The position numbers were made by a program, and so were the translations under genes. The notes under the pieces are model-generated. The model searched no databases. It saw only the letters and a program-made list of their open reading frames with translations, and was not told the origin of the DNA. Positions 25,068 through 35,672 of a stretch of DNA of 38,189 bases are shown one piece after another. The stretch covers positions 1 through 38,189 of the forward strand of contig JAENWK010000011.1 in the NCBI GenBank assembly GCA_016650045.1, given 5' to 3'. Position 1 is the stretch's first letter. Each line of letters begins with the position of its first letter. The stretch is from Eubacteriaceae bacterium. Its GTDB lineage: Bacteria; Bacillota; Clostridia; Eubacteriales; Eubacteriaceae.

Positions 25068-26447
25068 CTACTTTCCAATACAAAAATTTTTAAAAATCTG
25101 ATTAATAATGTCAATCCCAACTGCTTTTCCAGTAATCCCCCGCAGAAACTCCAGCGCATCCATAATATCAATGGAGACAACCTCTATTGGCATTTTTATT
25201 TTCATGGTCGTCATGGCATTTTCTAAACTGGCTTTTGTTTTCTCCAATAATTGAATATGGCGGGTGTTGGTTATTAGATAATCGGCATCCTGGTTAACCG
25301 TTCCGTCGTAAACCATTTCAACCATTTTATTTTTAAGGATGTCAATCCCTTGCTCCTTCATCAACGACATAGGAATCCAGGGTGTTGGTATTTTAATGCC
25401 TTCCCTTTCAAGCGAATCCGTTTTATTTGCAATATAAATGGTTTTTCTGTTTTTTAAAAGCTCTAACAGTTCTTTCTCACCCGGGGATAGTTCTTTAGAA
25501 ATATCCCTCATAAAAATAACCAGATTCGTTTGTTTTAAAAGCTTTCTTGATTTCTCAACACCCAGTTTTTCAACCAAATTATCGGTTTCTCGAATGCCTG
25601 CGGTGTCAATGATCTTAAATGGTATCCCCTGGATATTCATATACTCTTCAATGGTATCACGGGTTGTCCCTGGTATTTCTGTGACAATGGCTTTTTCTTC
25701 CATGAGGAGGGTGTTTAACAGGGAAGATTTCCCCACATTTGGTTCTCCCAGAATAGCGGTGGTAATGCCTTCTCGATATATTTTTCCAGTTTCCGCAACT
25801 AAAAGAAGCTCTTTAATGATGTTCAAGAGTTTAATAATCTCATTATTAACGAATGCATAGCTGATTTCTTCAATATCATATTCAGGGTAATCAATATTCA
25901 CTTCCATATGAGCCAGAATCCCAATAAGGGCACCATCCAACTCTTCAAGTTTTTGTGACAGCCGTCCCTCTAACTGACCAACCGAATATTCTAAACTTTT
26001 CTCAGTCTTTGCATTAATAATATCCATCACAGATTCGGCCTGGGTTAAATCGATACGCCCATTCAGAAAGGCACGCTTGGTGAATTCTCCCGGTTCGGCT
26101 AAGCGTGCACCGGCCTTTATCACTAGGCTTAATATTTTACGAAGAGAGACAATCCCTCCATGACAATTAATTTCCACCACATCTTCTGCGGTATAGGAGT
26201 GGGGAGCCTTCATTTTGGAAATCAGAACTTCATCAATATCCTTTTTTGTGATGGGATCCCTCACTCTTCCGTATAAAAGCTGATGACTCTCAGCATCTTT
26301 CAGCGTTTTTTCTTTGGGATTTACAAAAAGGGCATTCCCAATATCAACGGCATTTTTTCCGCTGATTCTTATGATGCCTATGCCTGCCCCACCTAAACCG
26401 GTGGCAACAGCAGCAATGGTATCGTCGTTAAGTAATAAGACTTCCAC
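25068..26447 (-). CDS. mnmE: tRNA modification GTPase MnmE
   Basis: A 459-residue MnmE (TrmE). The N-terminal tetrahydrofolate-binding domain (about 1-118) leads into a helical domain with an inserted G domain: P-loop GEPNVGKSS, DTAG (IIDTAGIRE) and NKTD. The C-terminal CIGK is the conserved motif for the methylene-THF pocket. Start is GTG with AGGAG 6 bases upstream. It is the first gene of the mnmE-mnmG-rsmG unit. Confidence 0.97.
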   Translation of the reverse strand: MEVLLLNDDTIAAVATGLGGAGIGIIRISGKNAVDIGNALFVNPKEKTLKDAESHQLLYGRVRDPITKKDIDEVLISKMKAPHSYTAEDVVEINCHGGIVSLRKILSLVIKAGARLAEPGEFTKRAFLNGRIDLTQAESVMDIINAKTEKSLEYSVGQLEGRLSQKLEELDGALIGILAHMEVNIDYPEYDIEEISYAFVNNEIIKLLNIIKELLLVAETGKIYREGITTAILGEPNVGKSSLLNTLLMEEKAIVTEIPGTTRDTIEEYMNIQGIPFKIIDTAGIRETDNLVEKLGVEKSRKLLKQTNLVIFMRDISKELSPGEKELLELLKNRKTIYIANKTDSLEREGIKIPTPWIPMSLMKEQGIDILKNKMVEMVYDGTVNQDADYLITNTRHIQLLEKTKASLENAMTTMKIKMPIEVVSIDIMDALEFLRGITGKAVGIDIINQIFKNFCIGK

Positions 26448-26485
26448 GTTTCTCTCCTGACTTATTAATTCTTTCCTAATCGTTA

Positions 26486-26514
26486 ATGATATAATAATTT
26501 AAGCCCTCTGACAA
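26486..26514 (-). promoter_or_regulatory. candidate mnmE promoter
   Basis: On the - strand TTGTCA (26509-26514) and TATCAT (26486-26491) with 17-base spacing, between the jag terminator and the mnmE start. The match is moderate. Confidence 0.45.
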
Positions 26515-26563
26515 GACTGCAAATTTTGATTTAAAAAAATGCCTAGGCTACCACAAGCCATTG

Positions 26564-26601
26564 GGTAAAAAAAAGCACTAACTATTCATCGTTAGTGCTT
26601 T
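26564..26601 (-). terminator. rho-independent terminator after jag
   Basis: Perfect 11-base arms AAAGCACTAAC (26572-26582) and GTTAGTGCTTT (26591-26601), followed on the - strand by eight T residues. It lies 11 bases past the jag stop, closing the rpmH-to-jag transcript. Confidence 0.95.
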
Positions 26602-26611
26602 AAATGGTAGT

Positions 26612-27241
26612 TTAGTTATTATCTTTACATTGAATGACCACACGACGATAGGGTTCTTCACCTTCACTAAATGTATATACCTTTTCGTGGTTCTGGAGCT
26701 TTGCATGAATAATCCGTCTTTCTGATGGATTCATGGGCTCAAGGATCATTTTCTTTTGGTAATAAACAGCTTTTCCTGCCATTTTTTCACCAAGATCTTC
26801 CAATGTTTTTTCTCTTTTTGCACGATAATCTTCTGTGTCAAGAACAACCCGAACATAATTTTCGCTGTGGCGATTGATTACAAGGCTCACAAGATATTGT
26901 ATGGAATCCAAGGTTTGTCCTCGGCGGCCAATGAGAATGCCCATGTCATTGCCTTCAATATTAATGAATAATACCTTATCTTCGAGACGGGTTTTGAGTT
27001 TACAGGGGATTTTCATGGCTTCAAACACTTCAGTTAAAAAATCGGTGGCTTGCTGTTCAGGATCATTAAGAAGCGTCACTTCAACAATGGCCTCTTTTTT
27101 TCCAAAAATTTTCATTAAACCACTATCTGGTACTTGAATGATATTTGTTTCAACCTGATCTTTGGTAACACCCAATTGTTGTAAGCCCTGATTAATGGCA
27201 TCTTCAACGGTTTTACCAGTACCTGTTACTGTATTATTCAT
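26612..27241 (-). CDS. khpB: KhpB / Jag RNA-binding protein
   Basis: A 209-residue Jag protein, also called KhpB, which binds RNA and affects cell elongation. It has the N-terminal Jag domain (about 1-52), a KH domain (GILIGRRGQTLDSIQYL, about 105-121), and a C-terminal R3H domain (MNPSERRIIHAKLQ with an RRVVIQ end). The yidC-jag neighbour pair is conserved. It begins 36 bases after yidC. Confidence 0.95.
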   Translation of the reverse strand: MNNTVTGTGKTVEDAINQGLQQLGVTKDQVETNIIQVPDSGLMKIFGKKEAIVEVTLLNDPEQQATDFLTEVFEAMKIPCKLKTRLEDKVLFINIEGNDMGILIGRRGQTLDSIQYLVSLVINRHSENYVRVVLDTEDYRAKREKTLEDLGEKMAGKAVYYQKKMILEPMNPSERRIIHAKLQNHEKVYTFSEGEEPYRRVVIQCKDNN

Positions 27242-27277
27242 ATCCCTCTCCTTAGCTTATAAGTATTCTGGGTTTAT

Positions 27278-28237
27278 TTACTTGTTTTCGTAACGTCTCT
27301 TGGCCTTTTGATAATCAGCTTCCTGAGTTGCATCTCGTTGGGGAATTTCGGTAGTTGGTGTCTTACGCGGTTCGACCGGTTGTTGACTATGTTTTTTATT
27401 TTGAACTTTTTTACCTGAAGCTGGTCGGGTTAATGGCTTTTTATTTTCACCACTCTGAACTTTTTTACTTGATTTTTGAGCGTTTGGATTGTGGGCAGCT
27501 CGTTTTTCGGCCAGGTCTGCTCGTTTTTCCTTTTCCGCTTCCGCCACACGTCGTTCTGCTTCGTCAATTGAGTAGTCAGGTTCTGGCATCCGCAGCATAA
27601 TTAATTGTTGGAAAAAGGTGAATACATTTTGAACAACCCAATATAGCGCAACACCGGCAGGCATGGATATGGAAATATAACCAATCATTATTGGCATCGC
27701 ATACAGCATGATTTTTTGGGTTTTTGCATTGGGATCATCCGGATTAGTCACCGTTGCAGACATTGTAAACTTTTGTGTAATAAAAGTAAATAACGCTGCT
27801 AATATTGGCAGTATATAAAGATGATCTGGAGTCCCAAGATTGGGAATCCATAAAAATGACATATCTATGGAATTAATGACACCATTAGGAAATACCCAAA
27901 GGTCAGGTGATCTTAATGTTCCATAAAGGCCGATTAAAATCGGGAATTGTAATAATAAAGGTAAACAACCACCGGCTGGATTAACCTTAAAGGTTTTATA
28001 TAGCTTTAGTGTTTCTTCGTTTAATTTTTCCTTATTATTTTTATACTTCTTGCTTAATTTTTGTATTTCTGGCTGAAGGCGTTGCATATCCTTCATGGAT
28101 TTGGTTTGTTTAATATTAAGTGGCAGCAGTATCACCTTGACCAACAATGTAAAGATAATGATTGACCAGCCATAATAACCAATAATATTATAGATCTGTA
28201 AAAGAACCCAGCCAAAAGTTTGGTATAGAAAATTCAT
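27278..28237 (-). CDS. yidC: YidC/Oxa1 membrane protein insertase
   Basis: A 319-residue YidC of the short Gram-positive type, with no lipoprotein signal cysteine. The first helix (about 22-40) carries Lys34 at the position where the family holds a conserved Arg/Lys in the hydrophilic groove (LLVKVILLPL). Further helices lie near 90-110, 145-165, 178-195 and 200-218. The last 95 residues are very basic and low-complexity, likely a ribosome-binding tail. It follows yidD by 41 bases and precedes jag. Confidence 0.95.
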   Translation of the reverse strand: MNFLYQTFGWVLLQIYNIIGYYGWSIIIFTLLVKVILLPLNIKQTKSMKDMQRLQPEIQKLSKKYKNNKEKLNEETLKLYKTFKVNPAGGCLPLLLQFPILIGLYGTLRSPDLWVFPNGVINSIDMSFLWIPNLGTPDHLYILPILAALFTFITQKFTMSATVTNPDDPNAKTQKIMLYAMPIMIGYISISMPAGVALYWVVQNVFTFFQQLIMLRMPEPDYSIDEAERRVAEAEKEKRADLAEKRAAHNPNAQKSSKKVQSGENKKPLTRPASGKKVQNKKHSQQPVEPRKTPTTEIPQRDATQEADYQKAKRRYENK

Positions 28238-28278
28238 TCAATAAACTCCTTAAAGTAGTTCTCCGCTAATGCCTGGCA

Positions 28279-28491
28279 TTAGGGAAGGGGATCATATCCC
28301 CCAGGATTAAAGGGATGGCATTTAATAATACGTTTTCCACCCAAGTAGATTCCCTTGAAAAAGCCGTATTTTTCGACGGCTAAAATAAAATATTCTGAGC
28401 AAGTAGGTCTAAAACGACAATTATTTCCTAACAAGGGAGATATGAATTTCTGATATCCCCGGATAATTATAATTAGGATTTTTTTTAACAT
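28279..28491 (-). CDS. yidD: membrane protein insertion efficiency factor YidD
   Basis: A 70-residue YidD with the family signature [10 protein letters not shown] (residues 27-36) and the C-terminal [13 protein letters not shown]. An amphipathic helix (about 1-20) anchors it to the membrane. It starts 1 base past the rnpA stop, so it is translationally coupled. Confidence 0.97.
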   Translation of the reverse strand: MLKKILIIIIRGYQKFISPLLGNNCRFRPTCSEYFILAVEKYGFFKGIYLGGKRIIKCHPFNPGGYDPLP

Positions 28492-28492
28492 T

Positions 28493-28831
28493 TCATCGCC
28501 TCATGAGATTTTTCTTATAAAACAAATGTTTTAATGATTTTTCTAAATGACTGTATTTTTCTTCTTCACATGATCCTTTGGCAATAATAATAAAATCGTA
28601 CCCTAATAAAAAAGACTCTTCATTAAGGCGAAATGCCTCTTTTACTCTTCTTTTGATTTTGTTTCTGACAACAGCCTTTTTAGAAACCTTTTTACTGACG
28701 ACAATCCCCAGTCGGTTGGTTTCCATCATATTTTTGAGATAGTACATCACAAAGGTTTTATTTCCAAATACTTCCCCTGTTTTAAAAACCCGGTTAAAAT
28801 CATTTTGTGTCTTTAGGGAATTTATTTTCAC
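28493..28831 (-). CDS. rnpA: ribonuclease P protein component
   Basis: The protein subunit of RNase P, which trims tRNA 5' ends. The basic RNR-like motif [20 protein letters not shown] is near the middle and the fold is about 110 residues. The start is uncertain: GTG at 28831 (112 residues, [12 protein letters not shown]) lies 10 bases past GGAG, while TTG at 28834 lies 7 bases past it. A longer frame from TTG at 28861 would contain that ribosome binding site, so I reject it. Confidence 0.93.
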   Translation of the reverse strand: MKINSLKTQNDFNRVFKTGEVFGNKTFVMYYLKNMMETNRLGIVVSKKVSKKAVVRNKIKRRVKEAFRLNEESFLLGYDFIIIAKGSCEEEKYSHLEKSLKHLFYKKNLMRR

Positions 28832-28859
28832 CAAAGGAATTCTCCTTTTTTCTTTAAAC

Positions 28860-28886
28860 AAAAGACCGCTTATTAAAAAACGGTCT
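28860..28886 (-). terminator. attenuator-like hairpin between rpmH and rnpA
   Basis: Six-base arms AGACCG (28863-28868) and CGGTCT (28881-28886) with a 12-base loop, then a T-rich run on the - strand (TTTTGTTT). It lies 8 bases past the rpmH stop and could reduce transcription of rnpA relative to rpmH. Confidence 0.6.
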
Positions 28887-28894
28887 GGAAAGGA

Positions 28895-29029
28895 CTATGC
28901 TGATAATTTTTCTCTTCCTTTTTGTCTTCTTTTCTTTAAAATAAGCCGACCGCTTTTAGTAAACATTCTTTTTCTAAAACCATGCTCTCTTTTACGTTGT
29001 CTTACTTTTGGTTGATAAGTTCTTTTCAA
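28895..29029 (-). CDS. rpmH: 50S ribosomal protein L34
   Basis: A 44-residue L34, very basic, reading [18 protein letters not shown] at the start and ending [13 protein letters not shown], the universal pattern. Translation begins at TTG (29029), with a strong AGGGGGTG ribosome binding site 6-7 bases upstream. It is the first gene of the leftward origin-flanking transcript. Confidence 0.97.
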   Translation of the reverse strand: MKRTYQPKVRQRKREHGFRKRMFTKSGRLILKKRRQKGREKLSA

Positions 29030-29095
29030 TTCGACACCCCCTGACTTACATTTTATCTTCATTCGTTTATAAGTTTATAATACTTTTACCCTAGG

Positions 29096-29124
29096 ATTAT
29101 ATAATCTTGGCTATTTTCTGTCAA
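29096..29124 (-). promoter_or_regulatory. rpmH promoter, perfect consensus
   Basis: TTGACA (29119-29124) and TATAAT (29096-29101) on the - strand with exactly 17 bases between. It is the only promoter in the window that fully matches consensus, consistent with strong ribosomal protein expression. Confidence 0.92.
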
Positions 29125-29190
29125 GATATATTATTATTCTCTTAAACAATGATCCAGAATTCCCATTTTTTAGGTTTATTCTATTTTTGA

Positions 29191-29219
29191 TTGAATGCTT
29201 GTCCACAATTTGTTATACT
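29191..29219 (+). promoter_or_regulatory. dnaA promoter P1 overlapped by a DnaA box
   Basis: TTGAAT (29191-29196) and TATACT (29214-29219) with 17-base spacing and TGT before the -10 (extended). A DnaA box TTGTCCACA (29199-29207) lies between -35 and -10, so DnaA binding should repress its own gene. A candidate second promoter, TTGATT (29393-29398) and TAAAAT (29416-29421) at 17 bases, lies nearer the gene. Confidence 0.65.
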
Positions 29220-29456
29220 GGTATCACCGGATTGTGGACAAATGTTGATATTTAATCAATTAATCCACAAAATATCTTAATTTGTGGATTAATTGGGGAT
29301 AACCTGTATGCATTTTTTAATACTCGCATCTTTGTTGGGTTTTTTCTATGGATAACTTTTTTTAATTATCAACAGATATTCCAATTATTCCCTTGATTTA
29401 TTTACCTATTCACATTAAAATAGATATTCTGTGTATAAATCTCGGATTTATCCACA
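29199..29456. other. oriC: oriC upstream DnaA-box cluster
   Basis: The rpmH-dnaA gap (29030-29495) holds about ten DnaA boxes. Perfect matches to TTATNCACA are at 29448-29456 (+) and 29430-29438 (-). One-mismatch boxes are at 29199-29207, 29233-29241 (-), 29261-29269, 29283-29291 (-), 29294-29302 (-), 29347-29355 (-), 29366-29374 and 29406-29414. The boxes are arranged partly as inverted pairs. This is the incA/incB-like half of a bipartite origin. The remaining sequence is AT-rich with no gene. Confidence 0.9.
29257..29295. repeat. 15-base perfect inverted repeat carrying two DnaA boxes
   Basis: Arms CAATTAATCCACAAA (29257-29271) and TTTGTGGATTAATTG (29281-29295), with a 9-base spacer. Each arm contains a DnaA box, TAATCCACA and its reverse. 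If transcription starts near 29226 it would lie in the dnaA mRNA leader as a hairpin. No T-run follows, so it is not a terminator. Confidence 0.9.
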
Positions 29457-29495
29457 GCGACATTCTTAAATTTAGGAAACTGGAGGTTCAATTTA

Positions 29496-30851
29496 ATGGA
29501 CACTTCTTTTAAAAAAACATGGGATGCAGCCCTGGAAATTATTAAACCTGACATTAGCTCTACCAGCTTCAATACTTGGTTTTTAAAAATCAAACCCATT
29601 AACTACGTCAATAACACCTATTATTTTTTAACGGAAAATGAATTTGAAAAAGGCATTTTAGAAAGTCGCCACATTCCACTCATTACCAATGCCCTGGCAG
29701 AAGTCACCGGCAAGATAGGACAAGTTAAAATTGTATTGAAAGAAAAAGATGCGCTGATTGCTGAAACCAATTTAACACCCCAGGCAAGAGTCACATCCAA
29801 AGAAGATGATACCTCAATGAATCGCAGTACTTCCATGAACCCGAAGTATACGTTTGATAGTTTTGTCATTGGAGAAAATAACCGTTTTGCTCACGCAGCC
29901 TGTGTGGCCGTTTCTGAAGCTCCTTCAGAAAGATATAACCCATTATTTATATATGGTGGTGTTGGTTTAGGCAAAACCCATTTAATGCAGGCCATTGGAC
30001 ATTACATTTTGTCCTATGCACCTCAAAAAAAAGTCATTTATGTTTCTTGCGAAAAATTCACCAATGAATTCATTGATGCGATTCAAAACAAGACGAATAT
30101 TGCCTTTAGAAATAAATATCGGAATGCCGATATACTTTTGATTGATGATATCCAATTCTTAGCTAAAAAAGAAGGAACTCAGGAAGAATTCTTTCATACC
30201 TTTAATACTCTTCATCAGGAAAATAAACAAATTGTCATTAGTAGCGATCGGCCTCCCAGAGAAATACAAACCCTGGAGGAACGTCTCAGGTCACGCTTTG
30301 AGAGTGGCCTTATTACTGATATTTACGCTCCTAATTTCGAAACCCGTATTGCCATAATCCGAAAAAAAGCTGAATCTTTCAGTGATGAAATACCTAATGA
30401 GGTTTTAAGTTTTATAGCAGATAGTATTCATTCAAATATTCGCGAGCTCGAAGGGGCATTAACAACGGTTTTTGCCTATTCAAAACTTCATAATGCTCCT
30501 ATTAATATAGAATCTGCTAAAAATGCCCTGAAGGATATTTTTAGAAAAAAAGAAGACATTGTTATTACCAGTGAATATATTAAGGAAGTCACTGCAAAAT
30601 ATTTTAATATTACTGTGGAAGACATAAATTCAAAAAAAAGAACCCGGGCAATTTCACTTCCAAGGCAAGTTGCCATGTATATAACCCGGGATATTACTGA
30701 TCTTTCACTTCCTCGTATTGGTGATGAATTTGGTGGCAGAGATCACTCTACGGTAATTCATGGCTGCCAAAAAATTGCTGAGGAAATGGAAAATAGTACA
30801 GATTTTAAAAACCTCATTCTTAGGATACAACGCGAAATCCATGGCGAATGA
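29496..30851 (+). CDS. dnaA: chromosomal replication initiator DnaA
   Basis: A 451-residue DnaA. Domain I (about 1-80) is the helicase-binding part and domain II (about 90-115) a flexible linker. Domain III is an AAA+ motor with Walker A GGVGLGKT (154-161) and Walker B LLIDDIQFL (214-222). Domain IV ends with the DNA-binding signature GGRDHSTVIHGCQ (about 410-422). A TGGAGG ribosome binding site lies 9 bases upstream. It faces away from rpmH and is the first gene of the rightward arm. Confidence 0.98.
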   Translation: MDTSFKKTWDAALEIIKPDISSTSFNTWFLKIKPINYVNNTYYFLTENEFEKGILESRHIPLITNALAEVTGKIGQVKIVLKEKDALIAETNLTPQARVTSKEDDTSMNRSTSMNPKYTFDSFVIGENNRFAHAACVAVSEAPSERYNPLFIYGGVGLGKTHLMQAIGHYILSYAPQKKVIYVSCEKFTNEFIDAIQNKTNIAFRNKYRNADILLIDDIQFLAKKEGTQEEFFHTFNTLHQENKQIVISSDRPPREIQTLEERLRSRFESGLITDIYAPNFETRIAIIRKKAESFSDEIPNEVLSFIADSIHSNIRELEGALTTVFAYSKLHNAPINIESAKNALKDIFRKKEDIVITSEYIKEVTAKYFNITVEDINSKKRTRAISLPRQVAMYITRDITDLSLPRIGDEFGGRDHSTVIHGCQKIAEEMENSTDFKNLILRIQREIHGE

Positions 30852-30896
30852 TTCATCAACAATCAATCAACAATCCATACCCTTTTTATAGCCTAT

Positions 30897-31020
30897 TTAT
30901 CCACAGCTTATCCTCTTGTGAAAATCAAGTTTTTTGATTGCATGAACAGCTTTGAGGAGTTATCCACACTGTCCACACCCCCTACTACTAATACTACTAT
31001 TAATTATATATAGTATTATA
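30897..31020 (+). other. oriC: DNA unwinding element: DnaA boxes, GC patch and DnaA-trios
   Basis: In the 210-base dnaA-dnaN gap, perfect DnaA boxes TTATCCACA lie at 30897-30905 and 30960-30968. A C-rich spacer (30977-30982) and then seven triplets (30982-31002: CTA, CTA, CTA, ATA, CTA, CTA, TTA) follow, then AT-only DNA (31003-31020). Read on the other strand the triplets are 3'-GAT/AAT-5', the DnaA-trio motif known from B. subtilis, where DnaA opens the duplex. This matches the basal unwinding system layout. Confidence 0.85.
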
Positions 31021-31061
31021 ACTAAAGGGGTGTTCCCAAATTTAAAAGTTGAGGTATTTTT

Positions 31062-32174
31062 ATGAAATTTAATTGTTCAAAAGAAAGTTTAATGGGGGCT
31101 TTAAATATAGCCCAAAAAGCAGTATCTTCAAAAACAACACTCCCGATTCTTGAAGGAATCTTTTTTAGTGTTAAAAACAACAACTTATTATTAAGAAGTA
31201 CCGATTTAGAAATTGGTGTTGAGATTAATATTCCCGCCACTGTGGAAAACGAAGGAGAAATCGTCCTTTCTTCTGCCATTACTGGTGAACTCATTCGAAA
31301 GATGTCAGGTTCTGATGTTTTTTTTGAAAGTGATGACCATAATCAAATGAAGATTGAATGTCTGTTGTCAAACTTTACATTAAAAGGTTTGGCCACCGAT
31401 GAATTTCCAGCTTTTCCTGAAATCATTGAGGATCATATCTTTTCCATAGAATCCTCGGTTCTGAGAGAATTGATCAAAGGAACCTTATTTTCAGTGGCAA
31501 CCAATGAAAATATTCCGGTCCTCACCGGGGTTAAAATTGAGCTCCAGGGTAATGATATCAATCTTATTGCTCTAGATGGTTATCGTCTCGCCCTTCGCTC
31601 AGGAAAAATAAAAGAAAGTCTTGAAGAAGATCTCAGTGTGATTATTCCTTCAAAATCCTTATTTGAAATTAATAAGGTTTTAGCAAACTATTCGGGAGAA
31701 GTCATTGTCAAGTTTTCGAAAAACCAAATATTTTTTCAAATGGAAAATACTCAATTTACTTCTAGGCTTCTTGAAGGGGATTTTATTAATTACAAACAAA
31801 TTATACCTGTTGAAAAAACAACCCAAGTTCGTATCAATCGTCGTTTGCTGTTGGAAAGCAGCGAACGGGCGGCGCTGTTAGCCAGGGAAGGAAAAAATAA
31901 CCTGATTAAAATGGATTTCAATCAGGATCAATTGATTTTAACTTCAAATGCAGATATTGGTGATGTTTTTGAAATAATCCCCATTGTTAATTGTGGAGAG
32001 TCACTAAAAATTGCGTTTAACTCAAAATTTTTAATTGATGCCCTGCGTGTTATTGATGGTGAAGATTTTGTTATGGATATGACCACATCCGTTGGCCCGG
32101 GGGTACTTCTTCCTGCCGAAGGAAATGATTTTATCTACCTTATTTTACCTGTTCGAGTTGCCGAAGAAAATTAA
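31062..32174 (+). CDS. dnaN: DNA polymerase III sliding clamp (beta subunit)
   Basis: A 370-residue beta clamp, the ring that tethers polymerase to DNA, made of three repeated folds of about 120 residues. The opening MKFNCSKESLMGALNIAQKAV and the final LPVRV motif are standard. A GAGGT ribosome binding site is upstream. It follows dnaA and the unwinding element and ends at a strong hairpin. Confidence 0.97.
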   Translation: MKFNCSKESLMGALNIAQKAVSSKTTLPILEGIFFSVKNNNLLLRSTDLEIGVEINIPATVENEGEIVLSSAITGELIRKMSGSDVFFESDDHNQMKIECLLSNFTLKGLATDEFPAFPEIIEDHIFSIESSVLRELIKGTLFSVATNENIPVLTGVKIELQGNDINLIALDGYRLALRSGKIKESLEEDLSVIIPSKSLFEINKVLANYSGEVIVKFSKNQIFFQMENTQFTSRLLEGDFINYKQIIPVEKTTQVRINRRLLLESSERAALLAREGKNNLIKMDFNQDQLILTSNADIGDVFEIIPIVNCGESLKIAFNSKFLIDALRVIDGEDFVMDMTTSVGPGVLLPAEGNDFIYLILPVRVAEEN

Positions 32175-32185
32175 AAGTTAAAAAT

Positions 32186-32248
32186 AAAATAGTCTGAAAA
32201 ATCAGGGTTTTATTTAAGATAAATAACTGATTTTCCAGACTATTTTTT
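32186..32248 (+). terminator. rho-independent terminator after dnaN
   Basis: Twenty-base arms 32186-32205 and 32227-32246 pair at 19 of 20 positions, with a 21-base loop and a T-run within and after the right arm. It lies 12 bases past the dnaN stop. The reverse strand also ends T-rich. Confidence 0.92.
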
Positions 32249-32255
32249 AATTTTA

Positions 32256-32264
32256 TGTTATAAT
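32256..32264 (+). promoter_or_regulatory. extended -10 promoter for yaaA-recF-gyrB-gyrA
   Basis: TGTTATAAT (32256-32264) is an extended -10 box 111 bases before the yaaA start, directly after the dnaN terminator. No clear -35 is visible, which is common for extended -10 promoters. Confidence 0.6.
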
Positions 32265-32374
32265 GTTTTAGCTAAATCTTTATATAGGGGAATTTAATAA
32301 ATTTTGACAGAAATAAAGGGGATTTATGCAATACTCTTTATTTTTTGTGAAAAATATTATGAGTGGGGGAAAAC

Positions 32375-32595
32375 ATGCAAATTATTGAAATTACAACAGA
32401 GTATATAAAAATGGATCAGCTTATTAAATTTGCCGGAATTGTTGCTAATGGCAGTGATGCGAAATTGATGATTGCCGATGGCTTAGTTCGTATAAATGGT
32501 GATTTATGCACACAAAGAGGTAAAAAAATCAGAAATGGTGATATTATTGAAGTTAAAGATTTTGAAACTCTGGAGGTAAAAGGGCCAATTTCCTA

Positions 32596-32596
<1 letters not shown>
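32375..32596 (+). CDS. yaaA: S4-domain RNA-binding protein YaaA/RlbA
   Basis: A 73-residue S4-domain protein reading MQIIEITTEYIKMDQLIKFA, with the conserved ADGLVRINGDLCTQRGKKIRNGD stretch split across the middle (lysine and arginine for RNA). It lies between dnaN and recF, as in B. subtilis, and acts on ribosome assembly or RNA there. The start at 32375 (ATG) follows a GGGGG ribosome binding site; a GTG at 32363 would add four residues but has no such signal. Its stop shares one base with the recF ATG (TAATG). Confidence 0.93.
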
Positions 32597-35650
<3,054 letters not shown>

Positions 35651-35672
35651 TCATAAGGGAGTAAAAAAATAA

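Noticed and set aside
25438-25860. Long open frame on the + strand inside mnmE (140 codons).
   Set aside because: It is antisense to a fully supported GTPase gene with intact motifs, and its product has no recognisable domain.
28493-28861. Longer rnpA starting at TTG 28861 (122 residues).
   Set aside because: Its first codons contain the ribosome binding site of the better start, and the N-terminal extension is not typical.
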